A stretch of DNA of 17,446 nt from GCA-2733415 sp049609325 (GTDB lineage: Bacteria; Bacteroidota; Bacteroidia; Flavobacteriales; Flavobacteriaceae): contig JBMYYK010000040.1 of NCBI GenBank assembly GCA_049609325.1, positions 1-17,446 on the forward strand. Direction: 5' to 3'. This document shows positions 1 to 7,737 of the stretch, piece by piece. The notes beneath the pieces were generated by a model. It was not told the DNA's origin, ran no database searches, and worked only from the letters and a program-made list of their open reading frames with translations. Every line of letters begins with the position of its first letter. Within the stretch, counting starts at the first letter, position 1. Both the position numbers and the translations under genes were made by a program.

Positions 1-51
1 CGACCTCCTCGTCCCAAACGAGGCGCGATGACCGGGCTACGCTACACCCCG
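1..51 (-). tRNA. tRNA-Pro (anticodon TGG), 3' part cut off by the window edge
   Basis: Read on the minus strand, the 5' end begins CGGGGTG at base 51, as in bacterial tRNA-Pro. A D-arm with AGCCCGGTC follows, then a 5-bp anticodon stem (CCTCG/CGAGG, bases 19-23 and 7-11) enclosing the 7-base loop TTTGGGA (bases 12-18). The anticodon TGG lies at bases 16-14. The variable region starts at the left edge; the T-arm and 3' acceptor strand are outside the window. A Bacteroidota-type promoter lies just upstream (66-95). The identity is firm because loop, stem and proline-type 5' end all agree. Confidence 0.93.
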
Positions 52-65
52 AAATATTCGGTGGG

Positions 66-95
66 CAAATATACATGTATTTTTTAATACAACAA
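66..95 (-). promoter_or_regulatory. Predicted Bacteroidota-type promoter for tRNA-Pro
   Basis: On the minus strand, TTG (bases 95-93) is followed after 19 bases by TATATTTG (bases 73-66). This matches the TAnnTTTG -7 element and the TTG core of the -33 element used by the Bacteroidota primary sigma factor. Transcription would start near base 59-60, leaving a leader of roughly 8 bases before the tRNA. Both boxes match exactly; the start site itself is inferred. Confidence 0.75.
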
Positions 96-118
96 GTTTT
101 TAACTCATAATTTTAATC

Positions 119-149
119 TTGATTTTACTGAAAATATAGCCTACTTTTG
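119..149 (+). promoter_or_regulatory. Predicted Bacteroidota-type promoter for the udk operon
   Basis: TTG at 119-121 is followed after 20 bases by TACTTTTG (142-149), an exact fit to TAnnTTTG. Transcription would begin about 156, leaving a leader of only about 10 bases before the udk ATG at 166. It points away from the tRNA-Pro promoter and is 23 bases from it. Confidence 0.7.
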
Positions 150-165
150 CAATAAAAATTTTCTC

Positions 166-774
166 ATGCTTATTATTGGTATTACTGGCGGAACTGGAAG
201 TGGTAAAACTACTGTAGTTAAACAAATATTAAACGAATTATCTCATGATGATATTTCAGTAATATCACAAGATTCTTATTACAAAGACACTTCAGATCTT
301 AGCTATGAAGAACGTACTCAGATTAATTTTGACCACCCACAGTCAATAGATTTCGATTTACTAATTGAGCATGTTAAAAACTTAAGACAAGGAAAAACTA
401 TAGATCAACCCGTCTATTCATTTATTGAACACAATCGTGTTAATGAAACCTTAAAAACCACTCCAAAAAAAGTCGTTATTGTAGAAGGCATCTTAATTTT
501 AACCAATCCTATTTTAAGAGATTTATTTGACATAAAAATATACGTTCATGCTGACTCTGACGAACGTTTAATCAGACGTGTGAAACGTGACATCACAGAA
601 CGTGGTAGAGATTTAACTGAAGTACTTGATAGATACCAGGACACGTTAAAACCTATGCATCAACAATTCATAGAAAGCACTAAAGAGTATGCTGACATTA
701 TTATTCCTAATAACAAATTCAACACAGTAGGAATAAATATTGTAAAAACCATCATTAACGAACGATTATCATAA
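166..774 (+). CDS. udk: Uridine kinase
   Basis: This enzyme phosphorylates uridine and cytidine to UMP and CMP in pyrimidine salvage, in the cytoplasm. The 202-residue protein opens with a P-loop (GGTGSGKTT, residues 8-16) for the phosphate donor. The family motifs SQDSYYKD and NFDHPQSIDF follow, then the nucleoside-site stretch PVYSFIEHNR, the VEGILIL strand and an Arg-rich lid segment (RLIRRVKRDITERGRD). Length is normal for bacterial Udk (about 205-215). The ATG lies just downstream of a clear promoter and is the only sensible start. The next gene follows after 35 bases with no terminator, so udk is probably first in the operon that continues into the methylmalonyl-CoA mutase genes. Confidence 0.95.
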   Translation: MLIIGITGGTGSGKTTVVKQILNELSHDDISVISQDSYYKDTSDLSYEERTQINFDHPQSIDFDLLIEHVKNLRQGKTIDQPVYSFIEHNRVNETLKTTPKKVVIVEGILILTNPILRDLFDIKIYVHADSDERLIRRVKRDITERGRDLTEVLDRYQDTLKPMHQQFIESTKEYADIIIPNNKFNTVGINIVKTIINERLS

Positions 775-809
775 AGAATTTGTACTTTTAAATTTTATAG
801 CATTATTAT

Positions 810-1145
810 ATGTTTTTCAAAAAGTTACATCAGCATAAATATTTAAAACATCTACTCAACCCTTATGTTGCAGTATCTGTAGCTTTTGTAATTTGGATGC
901 TTTTTTTAGATGACAACTCATATCTTTTTCACAAAGAATTAGATACAATTATTGACGAGAAAAAAGCCGAAATTGAATTGTATGAAAATGAAATTGAAAA
1001 TGATAAAAAGACTATACGTTTTTTAAAAAACAAGGACAACTTAGAAAATTTTGCCCGTGAAACGTATTACATGAAGAAAGACAATGAAGAAATTTATATT
1101 ATAGAGTACGACAACAAACCAACTAAAAATAAAACTGATGAGTAA
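810..1145 (+). CDS. FtsB/DivIC-family septum formation initiator
   Basis: A 111-residue bitopic membrane protein with the FtsB/DivIC layout: a short basic cytoplasmic N-terminus, one membrane helix (about residues 17-33), a charged Glu/Lys-rich coiled coil (about 42-75), then a short domain with the family-typical NFARETYYMKKDNEEIYII stretch. In other bacteria such proteins bridge FtsL and the peptidoglycan synthases at the division site. The family assignment rests on architecture and the ARExYYMKKDNE signature. The gene sits between udk and the mutase small subunit, and its last 8 bases overlap the start of the next gene (stop at 1143-1145, next ATG at 1138). A division protein in this metabolic operon probably reflects conserved gene order rather than shared function. 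Confidence 0.85.
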   Translation: MFFKKLHQHKYLKHLLNPYVAVSVAFVIWMLFLDDNSYLFHKELDTIIDEKKAEIELYENEIENDKKTIRFLKNKDNLENFARETYYMKKDNEEIYIIEYDNKPTKNKTDE

Positions 1146-2487
1146 ATTCTTATTCAACGAGTTTGAAAATATATCTACAGCTGCTTGGAAACAACAAATT
1201 CAAGCAGATTTGAAAGGTGCTGACTATAACAATACCTTATTATGGAAAACTAACGAGGGTATTACCGTAAAACCTTTTTATCATAAAGACACAGATAATT
1301 TCACCGCCAGTATTCCATCAAACAACTGGAAGGCAGCACAATCGATTGAAGTCAACAGTACTGTAGATGCAAATAAAACAGCTCTTGACGCCATAGATAA
1401 AGGAGCTGAGGCTATTGTGTTTATGATCAGTTCAGAAATTGACATTAATACATTACTTAATGCAATTGATACAGATGTAATTGAGCTTCAGTTTCAATTC
1501 AAACTCTTAAGTAAAACTATGGCTGAAAGTTTAATTGAATTAAACTTACCAAAATGTTACTTAAACATTGATATTATAGGACATTTGGCACAAACCGGTA
1601 ATTGGTATACATCATTGAAAGATGATTTCAATGTCATTAAAACTTTAGTCAAAACATATCCTGAGCACAATATTTTAAGTGTTGACACCTCGGTATATCA
1701 AAATGCTGGAGCTACAATCACTCAACAACTGGCATATGCTATTGCTCACGCCAATGAGTATTTTAACAATTTTAAAGATGGAGTGCTACCAAGAATTCAG
1801 TTCATCACATCAACTGGAGGGAACTACTTCTTCGAAATTGCAAAAATCAGAGCCTTAAAACTCCTATTCAAAACAGTCACTGAAGCTTATAACACATCAA
1901 ATAATGAATGTACAATTTTAAGTTTCCCAACTAACAGAAATAAAACAATTTACGACTACAATGTTAATATGCTACGTACCACTACAGAATGCATGAGTGC
2001 TATACTAGGTGGTGCAAATACAATTTGTAATTTACCGTATGATCATATTTACCATAATTCTAACGGTTTTGGTAATCGAATAGCTAGAAATCAGCTGTTA
2101 GTTTTAAAAAACGAAAGTGCTTTTAATGTAGTGTCTAACCCAGCAGACGGGTCATATTACATAGAGACTCTTACCCAACAATTAGCTGAAAAAGCTTTAG
2201 ATATTTTCAAAAGCATAGAAAAAGGAGGCGGATTTTTAGCACAATTAAAAGAAGGCACAATACAACGAAAAATAAAAGAAAGTGGGTTGTTAGAGCAAGA
2301 ACAATTCAACAATGGTGATTTGGTGTTATTAGGAACAAATAAATACCAAAATGCAAATGATAAAATGAAACACGAATTAGAAAAGAATCCTTTTATAAAT
2401 CGTGAACCGCGTAAAACAATTATTGCACCAATTACTGCAAGGCGTATTTCAGAAAAATCAGATAAAAACCGATTAGACCAAGAATAA
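1138..2487 (+). CDS. mutA: Methylmalonyl-CoA mutase, small (non-cobalamin) subunit
   Basis: This is the non-catalytic partner of the large mutase subunit encoded at 3234-5360; together they interconvert succinyl-CoA and (R)-methylmalonyl-CoA. The 449-residue protein follows the mutase TIM-barrel pattern: a TGGNYFFEIAKIRALKLLF stretch (matching FFMEVAKLRAARMLW in catalytic subunits), NVNMLRTTTECMSAILGGA, then RIARNQLLVLKNESAFN and PADGSYYIETLTQQLAEKA. It ends in a basic tail soon after the barrel. There is no DxHxxG cobalamin motif and no C-terminal Rossmann-like domain, so it is about 170-190 residues shorter than the small subunits of actinobacteria. It starts inside the preceding gene, suggesting coupled translation. 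Confidence 0.92.
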   Translation: MSKFLFNEFENISTAAWKQQIQADLKGADYNNTLLWKTNEGITVKPFYHKDTDNFTASIPSNNWKAAQSIEVNSTVDANKTALDAIDKGAEAIVFMISSEIDINTLLNAIDTDVIELQFQFKLLSKTMAESLIELNLPKCYLNIDIIGHLAQTGNWYTSLKDDFNVIKTLVKTYPEHNILSVDTSVYQNAGATITQQLAYAIAHANEYFNNFKDGVLPRIQFITSTGGNYFFEIAKIRALKLLFKTVTEAYNTSNNECTILSFPTNRNKTIYDYNVNMLRTTTECMSAILGGANTICNLPYDHIYHNSNGFGNRIARNQLLVLKNESAFNVVSNPADGSYYIETLTQQLAEKALDIFKSIEKGGGFLAQLKEGTIQRKIKESGLLEQEQFNNGDLVLLGTNKYQNANDKMKHELEKNPFINREPRKTIIAPITARRISEKSDKNRLDQE

Positions 2488-2511
2488 ACACAACCAAACT
2501 AATATATAAAC

Positions 2512-3231
2512 ATGAAAAAAATAATTTTAGCAACAGTAGTCTCTATTTCAATATTAAGCTGTAAACAAGAACCTACTTTTGATTACAAATACGCAGACCA
2601 ATCTCCAGCAATAACATGCGAAAACAATGACACTACATTATTCAACGAGGCATACTATGCCTTTGAAAACGCTATAGTTACACAAGCAAAAAATAATAAC
2701 AGAAGACCAAATTTCAAAATAACTACTGATTACGCTCTTAGGAGTTTTATCTATAGAGCCAGAGGAAATATGCGAATTACAGATTTTATCACACAAGAAG
2801 CTTTTGATGTGTTTAACGTACTCAAAAACAAAGATATTTGGGATGGCATACAGTTAAAAAACAACGCAGAAATCACGAAATGTATTGGTGATAATATTTC
2901 AAACTCTAACATCAAAGAATCTTTTAACACATTACTATCTGTTGAAAGTTTACATCCAAACTTAGTCGCTTCTGCAATTATTGATAATAAAACAGTAAGA
3001 GATCAATATAAAGACAAGGTGTTAATGACCTATGTTGCGTTAGATATGTATTATTCGAAATTCTTCAACACAGATTTATCTAACATTGAATTTCTTGTTG
3101 AAAAAGATCCAACAAATGAGCCACTTCCTAGTGTAAAGTTAAACGCCCCTGAAATAGGAAAAAAATTAAACTTAAATACAGGAAAAAACAACAAACAACA
3201 GCATGGCTCACATGACGGACATAACCACTAA
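2512..3231 (+). CDS. Predicted lipoprotein of unknown function with His-rich tail
   Basis: I do not recognise this 239-residue protein. It starts with a lipoprotein signal peptide: MKK, a hydrophobic core, and a lipobox ending ILSC with the acylated Cys at residue 17. The mature part is mixed alpha-helical in character, rich in Asn, Lys and Asp, with no membrane segment. It ends in a hydrophilic tail containing HGSHDGHNH, which holds four His and one Asp and could bind a metal. The gene lies between the two mutase subunit genes, 24 bases after the first and 2 bases before the second, so all three should be co-transcribed. The protein is expected in the periplasm or at the outer membrane, away from the cytoplasmic mutase, so a direct role in catalysis is unlikely. 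Confidence 0.85.
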   Translation: MKKIILATVVSISILSCKQEPTFDYKYADQSPAITCENNDTTLFNEAYYAFENAIVTQAKNNNRRPNFKITTDYALRSFIYRARGNMRITDFITQEAFDVFNVLKNKDIWDGIQLKNNAEITKCIGDNISNSNIKESFNTLLSVESLHPNLVASAIIDNKTVRDQYKDKVLMTYVALDMYYSKFFNTDLSNIEFLVEKDPTNEPLPSVKLNAPEIGKKLNLNTGKNNKQQHGSHDGHNH

Positions 3232-3233
3232 TC

Positions 3234-5360
3234 ATGATTAGAAAAGACTTACAACATATAACACTGTCATCGTCAGAGCAACAAAATGATGAAGCTAAAA
3301 TTTCGTCTACTGCTGAAGACATCAATGTAAAATCGTCTTATACTCCGGACGACATTAAACATTTGCATCACCTAAACTTTGCAGCTGGAATAGCCCCAAA
3401 CTTAAGAGGACCATATTCTACAATGTACGTTCGCAGGCCATGGACCATTCGTCAATATGCAGGATTTTCAACTGCAGAAGAGTCTAATGCATTCTATAGA
3501 AGAAATTTAGCTGCTGGACAAAAAGGACTTTCCGTTGCATTTGATTTGGCCACACACCGAGGGTATGACTCCGATCATGAACGTGTGGTTGGTGACGTAG
3601 GAAAAGCTGGTGTTGCCATCGATTCTGTTGAAGACATGAAAGTGTTATTTGATCAAATTCCGCTAGACAAAATGTCTGTTTCAATGACGATGAATGGTGC
3701 CGTACTACCAATTATGGCGTTTTATATCGTTGCAGCTGAAGAACAAGGTGTAGATAAAAAACTCTTAGCTGGTACTATTCAAAACGACATTTTAAAGGAG
3801 TTTATGGTGCGTAACACATACATCTACCCTCCTACGCCTTCCATGAAAATCATATCTGATATTTTTGAATACACCGCCAAGAAAATGCCTAAATTCAATT
3901 CTATCAGTATATCGGGCTACCATATGCAAGAAGCTGGTGCAACTTGTGATATTGAATTGGCATACACCTTAGCAGATGGTTTAGAATACATCAGAAAAGG
4001 TATCGCTGCAGGAATGGATATTGACACCTTTGCTCCTAGATTATCGTTCTTTTGGGCTATTGGGATGAACCATTTTATGGAAATTGCTAAAATGCGTGCA
4101 GGAAGAATGTTGTGGGCTAAATTAGTCAAACAATTCAAGCCAAAAAACTTGAAATCATTAGCACTGCGTACACATTGCCAAACTTCTGGTTGGAGTTTAA
4201 CTGAACAAGACCCGTTTAACAATGTAGCAAGAACTTGTATAGAGGCTACTGCAGCAGCATTTGGAGGAACACAAAGTCTACACACCAATGCTTTAGATGA
4301 AGCTATAGCCTTACCTACAGATTTCTCTGCCCGTATTGCTCGTAACACACAAATATATTTACAAGAAGAAACACATATTACCAAAACTGTAGATCCGTGG
4401 GCAGGAAGTTATTATGTTGAAAACTTAACCAACGATATCGCAGAAAAAGCTTGGAAATTAATTGAAGAAGTAGAAGAATTAGGCGGGATGACTAAAGCCA
4501 TTGAAGCTGGAATCCCTAAGATGCGTATTGAAGAGGCTGCTGCAAGAAAACAAGCTCGAATAGATTCTGGTCAAGATGTGATCGTTGGTGTAAATAAATA
4601 TCGATTAGAGAAAGAAGATCCACTTCATATTTTAGAAGTAGACAATACAGTTGTTCGTCAATCACAAATTGAACGATTAAACAGGTTGAAATCTGAACGT
4701 AATGCAACCGAAGTCGCAACATGTTTAGCAGAGCTAACCAATGCGGCAAAATCTGGAAAACAAAACTTATTAGAACTCGCGGTTAAAGCAGCAAAAGCTA
4801 GAGCTACATTAGGTGAAATTTCAGATGCATTAGAAGTAGAATTTGGCAGATATAAAGCAGACATAAAATCATTTACAGGCGTGTATAGTAAAGAAATAAA
4901 AAACGACGAGTCTTTTGAAAAAGCTAAACAATTAGCAAATGATTTTGCTGAATTAGATGGTAGACGCCCACGAATCATGATTGCCAAAATGGGGCAAGAT
5001 GGTCACGATCGTGGTGCTAAAGTTGTAGCGACTGGTTATGCCGATGTTGGTTTTGATGTTGACATCGGGCCATTATTCCAAACGCCACAAGAAGCTGCAA
5101 AACAAGCTGTAGAAAACGATGTACATGTCCTTGGTGTATCATCTTTAGCGGCAGGGCATAAAACATTAGTGCCAGCAGTAATTGAAGAGCTAAAAAAATA
5201 CGGACGTGAAGATATTATGGTTATTGTTGGTGGTGTCATACCTCACCAAGACTATCAATATTTGTTTGATGCTGGTGCTGTTGCTGTTTTTGGACCTGGA
5301 ACAAAAATTAGTGATGCAGCCATAGAAATGTTACAAATTTTGATAGATAACGTTAATTAA
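3234..5360 (+). CDS. scpA: Methylmalonyl-CoA mutase, large cobalamin-binding subunit
   Basis: This is the catalytic subunit (also called mutB), 708 residues. It uses adenosylcobalamin for the radical rearrangement of succinyl-CoA and methylmalonyl-CoA in propionate and branched-chain metabolism. The N-terminal TIM barrel carries RPWTIRQYAGFS, EFMVRNTYIYPP and SGYHMQEAGA, placing Tyr75, Arg193 and His230 at the positions of Tyr89, Arg207 and His244 in the Propionibacterium enzyme. The C-terminal domain carries the cobalamin motif DGHDRG, with His591 the expected axial cobalt ligand, followed by a conserved LGVSSLAAGH segment. All key residues are present, so the enzyme should be active. The ATG lies two bases after the lipoprotein stop. 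A strong terminator follows 23 bases after the stop codon. No meaB chaperone gene lies nearby. Confidence 0.97.
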   Translation: MIRKDLQHITLSSSEQQNDEAKISSTAEDINVKSSYTPDDIKHLHHLNFAAGIAPNLRGPYSTMYVRRPWTIRQYAGFSTAEESNAFYRRNLAAGQKGLSVAFDLATHRGYDSDHERVVGDVGKAGVAIDSVEDMKVLFDQIPLDKMSVSMTMNGAVLPIMAFYIVAAEEQGVDKKLLAGTIQNDILKEFMVRNTYIYPPTPSMKIISDIFEYTAKKMPKFNSISISGYHMQEAGATCDIELAYTLADGLEYIRKGIAAGMDIDTFAPRLSFFWAIGMNHFMEIAKMRAGRMLWAKLVKQFKPKNLKSLALRTHCQTSGWSLTEQDPFNNVARTCIEATAAAFGGTQSLHTNALDEAIALPTDFSARIARNTQIYLQEETHITKTVDPWAGSYYVENLTNDIAEKAWKLIEEVEELGGMTKAIEAGIPKMRIEEAAARKQARIDSGQDVIVGVNKYRLEKEDPLHILEVDNTVVRQSQIERLNRLKSERNATEVATCLAELTNAAKSGKQNLLELAVKAAKARATLGEISDALEVEFGRYKADIKSFTGVYSKEIKNDESFEKAKQLANDFAELDGRRPRIMIAKMGQDGHDRGAKVVATGYADVGFDVDIGPLFQTPQEAAKQAVENDVHVLGVSSLAAGHKTLVPAVIEELKKYGREDIMVIVGGVIPHQDYQYLFDAGAVAVFGPGTKISDAAIEMLQILIDNVN

Positions 5361-5383
5361 TTCACCCATACGAACAATACTCC

Positions 5384-5409
5384 AAAAGGCTGCAATTGCA
5401 GCCTTTTTT
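5384..5409 (+). terminator. Rho-independent terminator of the udk-mutase operon
   Basis: A perfect 24-base palindrome (5384-5407) has arms AAAAGGCTGCAA and TTGCAGCCTTTT around a GC-rich core GGCTGC/GCAGCC, and runs into a tract of six T at 5404-5409. In RNA the central AATT would form the loop. The A-tract on the left would also let it work weakly on the other strand. It lies 23 bases after the mutase stop codon and before the parA promoter, separating the two operons. Confidence 0.9.
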
Positions 5410-5437
5410 ACTTTAACTTGCGGTTAACAACTTTCCC

Positions 5438-5467
5438 TTGAATAACTCATAAATAATTGTATTTTTA
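5438..5467 (+). promoter_or_regulatory. Predicted promoter for the parA-parB cluster
   Basis: TTG at 5438-5440 is followed after 19 bases by TATTTTTA (5460-5467), which fits TAnnTTTG except for the last base. It lies between the mutase terminator and the parA ATG at 5491, where a promoter is required. Transcription would start about 5474, giving a leader of roughly 17 bases. Confidence 0.55.
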
Positions 5468-5490
5468 CATTCAATTCAAATTTCTAATTA

Positions 5491-6255
5491 ATGGGTAAAA
5501 TCATTGCAATTGCAAATCAAAAAGGTGGTGTTGGTAAAACAACAACTTCAGTTAATTTAGCTGCGTCTTTAGGTGTTTTAGAGAAAAAAGTACTGTTAAT
5601 TGATGCAGACCCACAAGCTAATGCTACATCTGGTTTAGGTGTTGACGTAGAGTCTGTAAATATTGGAACATATCAAATTTTAGAACACTCAAACTCAGCC
5701 AAAGAAGCCATAGTTACCACCAACTCGCCTAATTTAGATTTAATCCCAGCACACATTGATTTGGTTGCTATAGAAATTGAATTAGTAGACAAAGAGTCAA
5801 GAGAATATATGCTAAAAAAAGCACTAACAAGTGTTGTTGATGATTACGATTATATCCTTATTGACTGTGCGCCATCATTAGGCTTATTAACGTTAAACGC
5901 GCTCACGGCTGCAGATTCTGTTATCATACCTATTCAATGTGAGTATTTTGCTCTGGAGGGCTTAGGTAAATTATTGAACACCATAAAAAGTGTGCAAAAA
6001 ATTCACAATGAAAACTTAGACATTGAAGGTTTGTTATTAACCATGTATGACTCTCGTTTACGTTTGTCAAACCAGGTAGTAGAAGAAGTACAAAAGCACT
6101 TTAATGAAATGGTATTTAACTCAGTGATTCAACGAAACGTTCGTTTAAGTGAAGCGCCAAGTTACGGTGAAAGTATTATTAGCTATGATGCAAGCAGTAA
6201 AGGCGCTAATAACTACTTAAGTTTAGCCGAGGAGATTATTAAAAAAAATAACTAA
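5491..6255 (+). CDS. parA: Chromosome-partitioning ATPase ParA (Soj)
   Basis: A ParA-type ATPase that binds DNA non-specifically and drives segregation of the ParB-bound origin region. The 254-residue protein starts MGKIIAIANQ and carries the deviant Walker A box KGGVGKTT (residues 11-18), with the signature Lys11 and the phosphate-binding Lys16. The Walker A' segment DADPQANAT has Asp40, the Walker B region reads LIDCAPSLGLLT, and a C-terminal QRNVRLSEAPSYG motif is typical of chromosomal Soj. The short N-terminus, with no helix-turn-helix domain, marks it as chromosomal rather than a long plasmid ParA. parB follows after 8 bases in an A-rich leader, and the pair forms the start of an operon. 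Confidence 0.95.
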   Translation: MGKIIAIANQKGGVGKTTTSVNLAASLGVLEKKVLLIDADPQANATSGLGVDVESVNIGTYQILEHSNSAKEAIVTTNSPNLDLIPAHIDLVAIEIELVDKESREYMLKKALTSVVDDYDYILIDCAPSLGLLTLNALTAADSVIIPIQCEYFALEGLGKLLNTIKSVQKIHNENLDIEGLLLTMYDSRLRLSNQVVEEVQKHFNEMVFNSVIQRNVRLSEAPSYGESIISYDASSKGANNYLSLAEEIIKKNN

Positions 6256-6263
6256 AAAAAGAT

Positions 6264-7163
6264 ATGGCAAAGGCAATGAAAAAGCAAGCATTAGGAAGAG
6301 GATTGTCTGCTTTACTTAAAGATCCAGAAAAAGACATCAACTCTGCTTCAGATAAAAATGCTGACAAAGTTGTTGGAAATATTATAGACTTAGATATTGA
6401 TGCGATTGAAGTTAACCCGTTTCAACCGAGAACAACGTTTAACGAGGAGGCTTTACGAGAGTTATCAGCATCAATTAAAGAGTTGGGAGTTATACAACCA
6501 ATTACTGTACGAAAAACTGGGGTTAACAAATTTCAATTAATTTCCGGTGAACGTCGATTTAGAGCTTCTAAATTAATCGGCTCTAAAACAATACCTGCAT
6601 ATGTAAGGCTTGCCAATGACCAAGAGTCATTAGAAATGGCTTTAGTAGAAAATATTCAGCGTCAAGATTTAGACCCTATTGAAGTGGCATTATCATACCA
6701 AAGGCTTATTGACGAAATTAATTTAACTCAGGAGCAAATGAGTGAGCGCGTTGGTAAAAAACGCTCCACCATTGCCAATTATCTTCGTTTATTAAAATTA
6801 GACCCTATCATTCAAACAGGAATGAAAGATGGTTTCATATCAATGGGGCACGGTAGAGCCATTATAAACATTACTGACTTATCAGATCAGTTAGAAATTT
6901 ACGAGCAAATTTTAACTAAAAAGTTATCGGTAAGAGCTACTGAAAAATTAGTTCAGCAATATAAAAACACGCAATCTACAACTTCTGAAACGGTAACTGA
7001 AACGCCTAAATACATTTCAAAAAGCATCAAAGATTTTTCTGAATTTTTCGGAGCAAAAATTGGTGTTAATGTCAATAAATCTGGTCGTGGTAAAATCACC
7101 ATTCCATTCTCATCAGAAGAAGATTTTAATCGTATAAAAAAATTACTTGAACGTGAAAAATAA
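6264..7163 (+). CDS. parB: Chromosome-partitioning protein ParB (Spo0J)
   Basis: The parS-binding CTPase partner of ParA, 299 residues. The N-terminal peptide ALGRGLSALL (residues 9-18) is the usual ParA-stimulating segment. The nuclease-like/CTP-binding domain contains NPFQPR (51-56), GERRFRAS (95-102) and ENIQRQDL (129-136). A helix-turn-helix at about 157-178 (MSERVGKKRSTIANYLRLLK) supplies parS recognition. The C-terminal part should dimerise. Length and motif order are standard for chromosomal ParB. The 3' end overlaps the next gene. I found no convincing parS site in this window. Confidence 0.95.
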   Translation: MAKAMKKQALGRGLSALLKDPEKDINSASDKNADKVVGNIIDLDIDAIEVNPFQPRTTFNEEALRELSASIKELGVIQPITVRKTGVNKFQLISGERRFRASKLIGSKTIPAYVRLANDQESLEMALVENIQRQDLDPIEVALSYQRLIDEINLTQEQMSERVGKKRSTIANYLRLLKLDPIIQTGMKDGFISMGHGRAIINITDLSDQLEIYEQILTKKLSVRATEKLVQQYKNTQSTTSETVTETPKYISKSIKDFSEFFGAKIGVNVNKSGRGKITIPFSSEEDFNRIKKLLEREK

Positions 7164-7737
7164 ATGTTTCATAGTAATTTGCTTTAGCCTTTTTACATGG
7201 ATAAGTTGTGCTCAGCAAAGTGGTGAGCTTAAAATAGAACCTATTGATTCTACTGCCACTGCTCCTGTAAAAATTGATCCTTTGTCACCAGCTAGAGCCG
7301 CATTTTTTTCAGCGGTGCTACCAGGATTAGGGCAAATACACAACAAACACTACTGGAAAGTTCCTATTGTTTATGCAGGTATGGGCGCTGGAATCTATTT
7401 TTATTCTAGAAACAACAAACAGTATAAACGCTATAGAAATGCCTATAAAAGACGTTTGGCTGGGTTTACAGATGATGAATTCACCAACCAAGCAACAGGA
7501 GAGCAAACCTTAAGTAATGACGCTTTAATTGACGCACAAAAGTTTTACAGTAAAAATAAAGACCTATCACTTCTAGTAACTGGTATTTTCTATATTTTAA
7601 ATATTGTTGACGCTAATGTTAGCGCACATTTGGCACAATTTAATGTCAATGAAAATTTGAGTCTACGTCCGGATTTCTATCAAAATGAAATTGATTACAA
7701 ACCTAACTTAGGCCTTACACTAAACTACCAATTCTAA
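7153..7737 (+). CDS. DUF5683-family membrane protein
   Basis: The protein belongs to the DUF5683 family, widespread in Bacteroidota and without a known function. After an N-terminal signal-like hydrophobic segment (KCFIVICFSLFTWISCAQQ) comes the conserved SPARAAFFSAVLPGLGQIHNK motif and a KVPIVYAGMGAGIYFY membrane helix. A basic NNKQYKRYRNAYKRR stretch and a second helix (LLVTGIFYILNIVDANV) follow. I chose GTG at 7153, giving MKNK before the hydrophobic run, about 194 residues. A TTG at 7147 would add two residues. Either start lies inside the last codons of parB, so translation is probably coupled. The Cys before AQQ could be a lipidation site, but ISC is only a fair lipobox. The dapB ATG shares one base with the stop codon. 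Confidence 0.85.
   Translation: MKNKCFIVICFSLFTWISCAQQSGELKIEPIDSTATAPVKIDPLSPARAAFFSAVLPGLGQIHNKHYWKVPIVYAGMGAGIYFYSRNNKQYKRYRNAYKRRLAGFTDDEFTNQATGEQTLSNDALIDAQKFYSKNKDLSLLVTGIFYILNIVDANVSAHLAQFNVNENLSLRPDFYQNEIDYKPNLGLTLNYQF

Noticed and set aside
49..61. Small inverted repeat CCGAA-ATA-TTCGG overlapping the tRNA 5' end
   Set aside because: The arms are 5 bp with a 3-base loop and share bases with the tRNA acceptor strand. It is probably a by-product of the tRNA sequence; no T-run follows in either direction.
3201..3231. His-rich lipoprotein tail as a cobalamin-uptake marker
   Set aside because: A His/Asp tail alone does not identify cobalt or cobalamin handling, and no BtuB, BtuF or cobalt transporter gene is nearby. 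It is kept only as a question in the findings.
3917..4384. Long open frame on the minus strand inside the large mutase gene (155 codons)
   Set aside because: It is fully covered by a well-conserved catalytic gene on the other strand and has no recognisable domain or promoter. It is a shadow of coding bias, as are the other open frames opposite scpA.
7144..7159. Possible parS-like site at the end of parB
   Set aside because: It contains ACGTGAAA and matches about 11 of 16 positions of the consensus TGTTTCACGTGAAACA, but the left half is poor and the sequence simply encodes Leu-Leu-Glu-Arg-Glu-Lys. I would not call it parS.
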